The notes under the pieces: generated by a model
What the model was told of the DNA's origin: nothing
Databases searched by the model: none
Seen by the model: the letters and a program-made list of their open reading frames with translations, nothing else
Part shown: positions 57,150 to 64,000 of the stretch, in pieces
Position numbering within the stretch: position 1 is the first letter of the stretch
Layout: every line of letters begins with the position of its first letter
Assembly: GCA_030141605.1 (NCBI GenBank)
Contig: JAQGDQ010000381.1
Span: forward strand, 159,711 to 223,710
Source of the DNA: Tubiluchus corallicola
Taxonomy: Eukaryota; Priapulida; Priapulimorpha; Priapulimorphida; Tubiluchidae
Length of the DNA stretch: 64,000 nucleotides
Direction: 5' to 3'
Program-made: the position numbers and the translations under genes

Positions 57150-58394
57150 CTATCGCATGTAATGCTTTCGACGGTATCGACCAAGTAGAATCTTCTGGAA
57201 GGCGCTTCGAAAGTCGGGGCTAAAGATGGTGTAGATCACTGGATTGAGCAGTGAATTGAAATAGCCCAGCCACAGAAACACGCTGACCATTGTCTGGTTC
57301 AGCTCAAACTTGTGTCCGTATAACACCGTGAAGGGTTTGACCACTTCCAAGATGAAGAAAGGCAACCAGCAGATGAGAAAAGAACCGGTGATGATGGCCA
57401 GAGTTTTTGCAGCCTTGCGTTCTTTCTTCACATCGGAAGAAGAACTTTTCTTGATGTGTTTGACCGGTTTTTTTATGAGAGCATCGGTTTTGTTGGGATG
57501 AAGATGCTGCGGGTCATCGGGGGAGAGAGTGTTTCCGGCCGTTGAACCGTTCAAGGTGGATGGTTTCTCGGTGGATGAAGTCTTCTCCGGACTGATGTGC
57601 GCATTAGCCAGATGCGTCAAGTTGGTCATGTCTTGCTGAGAAGAAACCGCGGTGGAGACGGCAGAAGGCGTCACCGGGGGTACCGGACGTGATCCGGGTT
57701 TCTTGCGGATGCGAGACTTGGCCGCTCGATATATCTTATAGTACACTGTTAGCATAACAACCATGGGTATATAAAATGCTCCAAAAGTAGAGAAGAATGT
57801 GTAGCCAATGTCTTGGCTGATCAAACACACATTTGGGTTATGGGCTGTTTCATAATCACGCCAACCAAACAATGGTGCTATAGAAATGGCAGCCGATATG
57901 ATCCACACCATAACGATCATTAGTCCAATGCGCTTTGGTGTCCTTCGATGAATGTAGTCAACGCTGGTGATGGCCCAGTACCGGTCCAATGAAATTATCA
58001 CTAAATGCAGAATGGATGCCGTGCAACACAACACGTCCAGCGAAGTCCACAAGTTGCAGATCTGCCTGCCAAGAAACCAAGTTTGTGTCACCTGGTAGAC
58101 GGCACTTAGAGGCATCACTAGCGCCGCCACCAGCAGATCTGCCACTGCCAGGGACAGAATCAGATGGTTGGCGACGCTTTGCAAGTTCTTCTCCAACACA
58201 ATGGCTGCTATGACAAAAACATTGCCAATAATAGTGAGCAGAATGAGTATGCCAAGGATACAGGACACGACCACAAACTGTGCCAACCCGTGGGTTGGAA
58301 TGATGGACAGCTGAGTTGTTGTCTCATTGGACAGATTTTGCCCGTCGGGAGTCGTTACCGTCACGGTGACGGTTTCATTTATGACAACATTCAT
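57150..58394 (-). CDS. 5-HT1-like serotonin receptor (class A GPCR), single-exon CDS
   Basis: Seven-transmembrane aminergic receptor of 414 residues at the cell surface; by family it couples to Gi/o and lowers cAMP (inference). Visible: N-glycosylation sequons near N6, N20 and N23; TM1 about 40-67; TM3 Asp at 120 (3.32, amine contact) in SLDVLCCTAS; DRYWAIT at 137; disulphide Cys at 113 and 190; TM5 STFGAFYIP; long basic/Ser-rich loop 3; TM6 AKTLAIITGSFLICWLPFF; NPVIY in TM7; end SPDFRSAFQKILLG. TM6-TM7 closely resemble insect 5-HT1 receptors. Start placed at the ATG at 58394. The frame is open to a stop at 58476-58478, and TTTTTTGTGTTAG at 58451-58439 may be a splice acceptor for a 5'UTR intron. 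Another amine receptor (5-HT7 or octopamine) is less likely. Confidence 0.93.
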   Translation of the reverse strand: MNVVINETVTVTVTTPDGQNLSNETTTQLSIIPTHGLAQFVVVSCILGILILLTIIGNVFVIAAIVLEKNLQSVANHLILSLAVADLLVAALVMPLSAVYQVTQTWFLGRQICNLWTSLDVLCCTASILHLVIISLDRYWAITSVDYIHRRTPKRIGLMIVMVWIISAAISIAPLFGWRDYETAHNPNVCLISQDIGYTFFSTFGAFYIPMVVMLTVYYKIYRAAKSRIRKKPGSRPVPPVTPSAVSTAVSSQQDMTNLTHLANAHISPEKTSSTEKPSTLNGSTAGNTLSPDDPQHLHPNKTDALIKKPVKHIKKSSSSDVKKERKAAKTLAIITGSFLICWLPFFILEVVKPFTVLYGHKFELNQTMVSVFLWLGYFNSLLNPVIYTIFSPDFRSAFQKILLGRYRRKHYMR

Positions 58395-58459
58395 TCTGCT
58401 ATACGTTAAGTTCTCATCCAAACCTACAGGTTCTTTACTAACACAAAAAACAGCCAAAG

Positions 58460-59035
58460 GACATGTCCAAGGACTCTAAAAGGTGCTAATAACTATTTGC
58501 AACAGAAGTATTACACACTGTCCACTATCGACTTTCGAAGAACCTTTTCACGGACATCAACACTACATCATGTACTGTCACATTAGTACTGCTTTCACTA
58601 CAGTGGAAGTATGCACTACATAGAGTACTGTCACATTAGAAACTGTTTTCAACAATGACAAACACTGCTTTAGTGTTCCTTCGAAACTTTGTGGATGAAG
58701 CTTTTTTATCCAAACCTGGAAAAATAAAAAAATATACGTTAATAGGAAGCTTACATATATGCAGTCGTACATATGTCAAAAACTTAAAAATACTAAGTCT
58801 TCGAATGTCTTGTTGTTGATGTTGCTATTGTCATCGTTAATGTCGTCGTGATTGTCGTCGTTCTGGTTGTTATTATTATGCAAAACCTGACTGAGCACAA
58901 TAGACAGTTACATCAGGGTTCCATCATTAAGAGGCAACATACAACAATAATCATGCGTTATACAACAATACAAACAACAATACGTGTCTGTATTGATATC
59001 TACAGACGTATTTATGTGAGGTTGTAACATTGTAG
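58460..59035 (-). other. Upstream flank of the 5-HT1-like receptor
   Basis: Possible 5'UTR exon between an acceptor-like TTTATTTTTCCAG (58730-58718) and the CDS; not supported by coding similarity. A (GTC/GTT)n-like stretch lies at 58810-58880. Confidence 0.3.
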
Positions 59036-59039
59036 TTTT

Positions 59040-59830
59040 CAACACTTTAGCAGTACTTTACCAGTGCATGTTTCGCCAGTTACACATTTTGCTAGTGCAC
59101 GCTCTGGCATTTGTACACTTCGCCAGTTGAACACTGTCAGGGCCCACTCTGCCAGTTGTACACTTTACCAGTGCATGTTTCGCCAATTACACATTTTGCT
59201 AGTGCACGCTCTGGCATTTGTACACTTCGTCAGTTGAACACTGTCAGTGCCCACTCTGCCAGTTGTACACTTTACCAGTGCACGCTTCGCCAATTACACA
59301 TTTTGCTAGTGCACGCTCTGGCATTTGTACACTTCGCCAGTTGAACACTGTCAGGGCCCACTCTGCCAGTTGTACACTTTACCAGTGCATGTTTCGCCAA
59401 TTACACATTTTGCTAGTGCACGCTCTGGCATTTGTACACTTCGTCAGTTGAACACTGTCAGTGCCCACTCTGCCAGTTGTACACTTTACCAGTGCACGCT
59501 TCGCCAATTACACATTTTGCTAGTGCACGCTCTGGCATTTGTACACTTCGCCAGTTGAACACTGGCAGGACACACTTCGCAAATTGCATACTTTGCCAGC
59601 TACACTTTTGCCAGTGCACACATGGCCATTTGTGCATTTATTCAGTGTACACTTCGCCAGTTGAACACTGGCAGGGCACACTTCGCCAATTGCATACTTT
59701 GCCAGCTACACTTTTGCCAGTGCACACATGGCCATTTGTGCATTTATTCAGTGCACATTTCGCCAGTTGCGTATTTTGGCAATTACATACTTTGCCATTG
59801 CACACTTTGCTAGTAAAACCTCTATACGTT
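59040..59830. repeat. 107-bp tandem array, then ~117-bp variant
   Basis: Five units with TTTTGCTAGTGCACGCTCTG and ACTTCGCCAGTTGAACACTG, alternating CGCCAG/CGTCAG versions every second unit (a 214-bp higher order). Then two units of a variant with ACACATGGCCATTTGTGCAT. Confidence 0.9.
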
Positions 59831-59929
59831 GCCATTAATAGTTAATTTAATCCAGTTTATTTCATCTCATGTATATCACATTTCACCAGTGCTCATTTCT
59901 TTGTACACATTACGCCAGCCACCATCACC

Positions 59930-59955
59930 ACTATCATCATCATCATCGCCGCCGC

Positions 59956-59988
<33 letters not shown>

Positions 59989-59998
59989 CATCATCATA
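59930..59998. repeat. Compound trinucleotide microsatellite
   Basis: (CAT)n, then CGCCGCCGCCGTCGCCGTCG, then (TCA)n. From here to 61330 no gene is seen; a C-run lies at 60572 and (TA)n at 61092. Confidence 0.9.
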
Positions 59999-61331
59999 AG
60001 TGAGCCAAACACACATAAAATAAGATGCTAATTCTTCCAGTAGAACTAATAAAGCAAGAGCGGAACTCTTTTCCCTGCTAAAGTAATTATTGACAATGTC
60101 GTACGTTGGTAAGACGAGTGCTGGATAAAAGAAAACACCCGCGGAAAGAAAGGCTCATTAGGTGAATCGCATACATACCGGGTGTTACAAAAAAAAACAA
60201 CGTTGTGGAAATATGATGAAATGAACCTTTGTACAATGTTATCAGATTGATGACGTAAAAAATAATAATTACATGGTTCCAATTTTCCTACCTTGGTTTA
60301 ACTTGTTAAAACTCGGGTTAAAGGTCAAGCTCCAAAGATTAAGATTGCTAAGAAACTTTCTAAGATTACCAAGTGAAGTACCAGTAAGAATTACCTTAGA
60401 GAATACCTTCAAATTTTGTGAAAAAAAAACCACCAGACAAACCTAAAACAACTTGAATAGTTAAGATAAATAAAGATGTTCAACAACTTTAACCAAATCT
60501 ATCTTTAGAAGTAGAAGAACTTACACTGTTAGCTGTAGGTAGTAGTGGATGGAATACTCTAATAAATGTTGACCCCCCCCCCCCCAAATGTCTACAATAG
60601 ACGGAATGAGACTTTCACATAACTTGGTATGATCGCACTTAATGGATTATATATATTCTAATATTGCTATGCTTAAAGCTTCTTTCGGAACAACCTGTAC
60701 AAAACGGTAAAATATACAACTGGCAAGAAGTTCATTGGTAAAATGCGCTGATGGTAAAATATTCACGGGCAAATAAGTTTAATTGACGCAGTAAGCGGTT
60801 GCCTGCTCAACCAAGCAGCAATAATTACAACAGCAGTGTGACTATTATATATCACAGGCCAAATAAAAATAAATAAATATTTAAGTAAATAATGATTTTA
60901 TTTCGTACATGGTATACGATTGATGGCTTCTCATAGTAAATGTAGATATAGGATTAATGGCTTCCTTACTAGCTCACAGCGCTCATAAATTATGTTGTAC
61001 AGTTAGAAACCTGAGGGTATTTTTAGTTAGAAGCAACAAGATTTATGGCACTTTTTCATTTGAAAGTTGTCATAAAATTGTCAAAATTTATATATATATA
61101 TATATATAACTAAACAACCAGTGATGTGTACAGCGTGCGTAGCGACCAAAATCAACTTGGTTTAATACAGGCTGTATACACTTTATCTTATGCTGTTTTT
61201 GGCTGTTTACTTTTCAAAGGGAGGATGTATTCACATCCGAAGTGTAACCAACATTGTGACACACCTATCGGTCCAGTGGCTCAATTTAGAAAGATAACCA
61301 CGATAATAAGCGAGACTTAATGCTGGAAAAC

Positions 61332-61460
61332 CAGGGGCGTAGCCAGGGTTGGTGTCACCAGGGGCGTCGCTATGGTTGGTGTCACCAGGGGCGTCGCTAG
61401 GGTTGGTGTCACCAGGGGCGTCGCTAGGGTTGGTGTGTCACCAGGGGCGTAGCCAGGGTT
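61332..61460. repeat. Array of a transposon end, CAGGGGCGTAGCC type
   Basis: CAGGGGCGTAGCCAGGGTTG or the CGTCGCTAGGGTTG version occurs five times at ~33-bp spacing. CAGGGGCGTAGCC is the usual outer end of a widespread hAT-like MITE group. A possible right end lies at about 62395-62450 (GGCGCCCCAGGCAGCTGCC). Confidence 0.65.
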
Positions 61461-61959
61461 GGCTCTAGGTAAAAGTATATTTAACGCTCCCTCCTCAACG
61501 GTCAAACCCCCTTTTCTCACGGTCCCTACCACACCAATATTGAATTTTTCTTATATAGCATTGTAATAAAATATAATATATAAATACATTATAGTTATTA
61601 ATTAAGTTAATTAGATATCTACAGCCTGGGTTGATTGAGTTTGAAATTAAATTATCGTTGCTTGAATTTGAAATTAGATTCCTTTGTCACGTCCTGAAGA
61701 CTTCGATTCTTATTGGTTTATTTGCCATAGTTAGACAAAAGTTACTGTAAGAATATTGTAATATTGTAAGAACTTTTTTATTAACGGAAAGATCGTTCTG
61801 TAAGAACTGCGGGCAAAAGCGAAGTGACGCGTCAGTAATGTGTGCGTGACGTAATGTCAGAAATGACGTCATCTTAGCAAAGCAGATCAAGCCGTCTTAC
61901 ATTTTCACAGGAAAATAACAGAACTAATTCGTTTCATTTAATTAGTGTTGTGTACTTAA

Positions 61960-61990
61960 TGAATTAATAATAATAATAATAATAATAGTT
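61960..61990. repeat. (AAT)n microsatellite, possible retroposon tail
   Basis: Short AAT run between 61460 and 62400, an otherwise unassigned AT-rich stretch. Confidence 0.6.
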
Positions 61991-62427
61991 TTATTTATCT
62001 TGTAACACACGCACAGATATAATACATTTGGAAACAAAAATGTGAAGAAAGGGCAGCGAAAGACCAATTTGCCATCTAGTCAGCTGCCCTTTGGTTAGTG
62101 ATGAACATTCTTTATAGGCGCTATGCTACAGTGTATTAGTGTTAGTACTGCTTATAATAAAAGTTTAATTGTTACGAATGACATTAAATTGATATGCTTA
62201 TAACGTGTTAGTACAATTCATACACAGTAATAATAAGTGCATAATAAAAAAAATCAAACTGAAAATAACTGAAATAAGAACTGAAACAAGAACTGAAATA
62301 AAAATCTGACAACAGAATTACACGTACACTATGCTGTTACTTATCACAAACTTAAAATTTAGAAAATTACTTTCAGAATTGGCGCCCCCCCCACAAAAAA
62401 ATTTGGCGCCCCAGGCAGCTGCCTAGT

Positions 62428-62697
62428 TTGCCTAGTGGTACAGTCGGCCAGGTTCCTCAGTTAGGGGGGAGCAAGCACGTAAAAAAGGCGTGCCCATTGT
62501 ATCAACAAACTAGGGTTGTTATGTTTGATAAACTAAATGAAATGCTTCTGCCTGAAAACCTTAATATAGCTGCCTTAGGAACTAATGATCTGTTGAAGTT
62601 GTTATTGTTCGGAAAAGATGAATTTAACTATGTTGCTAACTGTGAAATATTCCAATGTATACATGACTTTATATTACGTACTAAACGCTTCCAGTAG
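62428..62697 (+). pseudogene. LINE ORF2 C-terminal remnant
   Basis: HVKKACPLYQQTRVVMFDKL, then LLKLLLFGKDEF and CIHDFILRTKRFQ-stop. This resembles the extreme C-terminus of non-LTR reverse transcriptases (C-P-x-Y-x3-R...F, ...FI..T.RF). No catalytic domain upstream. Confidence 0.55.
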
Positions 62698-63049
62698 TTT
62701 CTATCTGATATGAAATGCATCATTCTTAAATAATCGTACATTAATATTTTCTAACCGTCATTTTCTACTAATGTCTAATGTAATCTTGTAGTAAAACTTG
62801 TCAGCTTGTGTAGTTATAGTCTATTTTTACTGTAAATGTTTTAGTAAATAGTGTATAAAGTCTGTTGTGGTGAGGATCCTAAATCATGTTGTTGACTGAA
62901 AAAAGCGTGGCATGAAGCAATTATATGTTTGTTTCTGCCACAAGAGACAGTACCAGCGTGTGACAAGAATATTTTGATGCTTGGTCAATCAGTGAGTCTT
63001 TATAACACCGCTGTGTCTACCACTAACGCATTACGAAAGGCTTATTGAA

Positions 63050-63628
63050 ACATCTGCATTAAACCTACTTTTAAATAGAGGAACTAAATCATTTCGGTAT
63101 AGAATAGGCGAACAAAATACAGATTGCTGTCATTGTAATAATTCAACTCCTCAAACTCCAGAACGGATTATATTTGACTGTGATTTGGTAGACCACCAAT
63201 TTCGAATAAATTTCTGCCCTCAGCCAACATAAGCGAGATTTATCTAAATAGAGATAAAGATGTGTGCCAGGCATATGTAAATATTGTTAGAGATGTTGTG
63301 TGGAAAAAATTGCTATAAAGTAATTCAAATTGTATTTACAGAAAAACATGTACTGAGTTAATCGTTATATAAATTATAGTGTAAAATATGTATATATTTT
63401 AAATTTGTTCTTAATAGATGTTGTGAAAGTTAAAGTTGTGGTGTTAATGTATATATGTAAAAGGTATGTAAAAGTTAGAAAACTGAAACACTACTACTAG
63501 ACTTGAGTATGTATGTATGTACAAAATTGGCATTATGTATAATATTGTCATCGTAAATAGTTATATTTTGTAAACGAACCCCTGCAAATAGAGGGGAAAC
63601 AATGTATTCATTGCTTAATAAAAAGACT

Positions 63629-63709
<81 letters not shown>
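63050..63709 (+). mobile_element. LINE 3' fragment with (TAA)n tail
   Basis: A broken frame encodes FRYRIGEQNTDCCHCNNSTP then QTPERIIFDC, a CxxC...ET.E..IFDC motif of non-LTR elements. The 3'UTR ends GCTTAATAAAAAGACTTA followed by (TAA)n (63629-63709). Confidence 0.55.
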
Positions 63710-64000
63710 TCTCTTGAACAACCAGAAGTATTTCAGCCGCTGGACTGGCTAAACGTCCTTCCTCAAATAGCCAGGCAATATAGTAAGAAACTGCCAAGAA
63801 GCAGTGCTCAATCCATATACTGAGCAGGCTATTTATTGCTTAACTTGGCCATACACCTTCACCACTCGGCTGTTCGTTCTGTCATTGTAAATAGGCGACA
63901 TTAAATATATTTTTATTTTATTGATTCATATTTAATCAAACATAAAATACTTTCCACAGAAAGTAACAAGATTCATGTATTACAATGACTAACTGCCTGA
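63710..64000 (-). mobile_element. Retroposon-like repeat, copy 2 (inverted, cut by window end)
   Basis: Reverse complement of 50198-50487 with no indel across 290 bp, joined tail-to-tail with the LINE (TAA)n. The left part runs off the window. Confidence 0.78.

Noticed and set aside
58394-58457. Longer N-terminus of the serotonin receptor, starting 21 residues upstream
   Set aside because: The upstream codon is TTG, not ATG; the ATG at 58394 gives a normal N-terminus with glycosylation sequons.

Overview
This window is genomic DNA from an intron-rich, AT-rich animal, most likely an aquatic invertebrate bilaterian. The evidence is GT-AG introns, metazoan protein families and a protostome-style 5-HT1 receptor. 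I cannot name the species. There are no operons and no bacterial signals. Four protein-coding genes are supported: (1) the 3' seven exons of CNOT11 (CCR4-NOT subunit) on + at 902-11499; (2) a complete eleven-exon ZXDC-type ten-zinc-finger gene on - at 38934-15477, whose exons join in perfect phase to a 732-residue protein; (3) COPS8/CSN8 (COP9 signalosome subunit 8), apparently without introns in its CDS, on + at 41754-42326; (4) a single-exon serotonin 5-HT1-like receptor on - at 58394-57150.

Layout. 1-12 kb: CNOT11 exons with long introns full of tandem arrays and short transposons. 12-15.5 kb: a pogo-like MITE, then a ~1.9 kb, 39-bp-unit array directly 3' of ZXDC and possibly inside its 3'UTR. 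15.5-39 kb: ZXDC; its introns hold at least nine arrays and about ten MITE copies. 39-41.7 kb: intergenic, with a clean hAT-like MITE. 41.7-42.3 kb: COPS8. 42.5-57 kb: repeat-dominated, with nested TIR elements, a 5S-rRNA-headed element, two GC-rich hAT-like MITEs, two TTAA-flanked MITEs and long microsatellites. 57.1-58.4 kb: the receptor. 59-64 kb: a 107-bp array, LINE 3' remnants and an inverted copy of a retroposon-like repeat also present at 50.2 kb.

The genes share no evident pathway: CNOT11 acts in mRNA deadenylation, ZXDC in nuclear transcription, COPS8 in cullin deneddylation, and the receptor in amine signalling. What unifies the window is how its minisatellites arise. By eye roughly a fifth of the sequence is tandem array, and several arrays are built from functional boundary sequences. 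One array is made of the ZXDC exon 10 splice donor (12 extra donor copies). One is made of the CNOT11 last-exon splice acceptor (21-bp units, in frame and stop-free near the exon). One runs out of the CNOT11 exon 4 donor. Others are made of transposon ends (TTAA-MITE right end x8, pogo-like left end x3, a CAGGGGCGTAGCC-type end x5) or MITE interiors. I regard this recurrent amplification of splice sites and TIRs as the most interesting signal. The very long ORFs in the arrays are by-products of unit lengths divisible by three and I do not call them genes.
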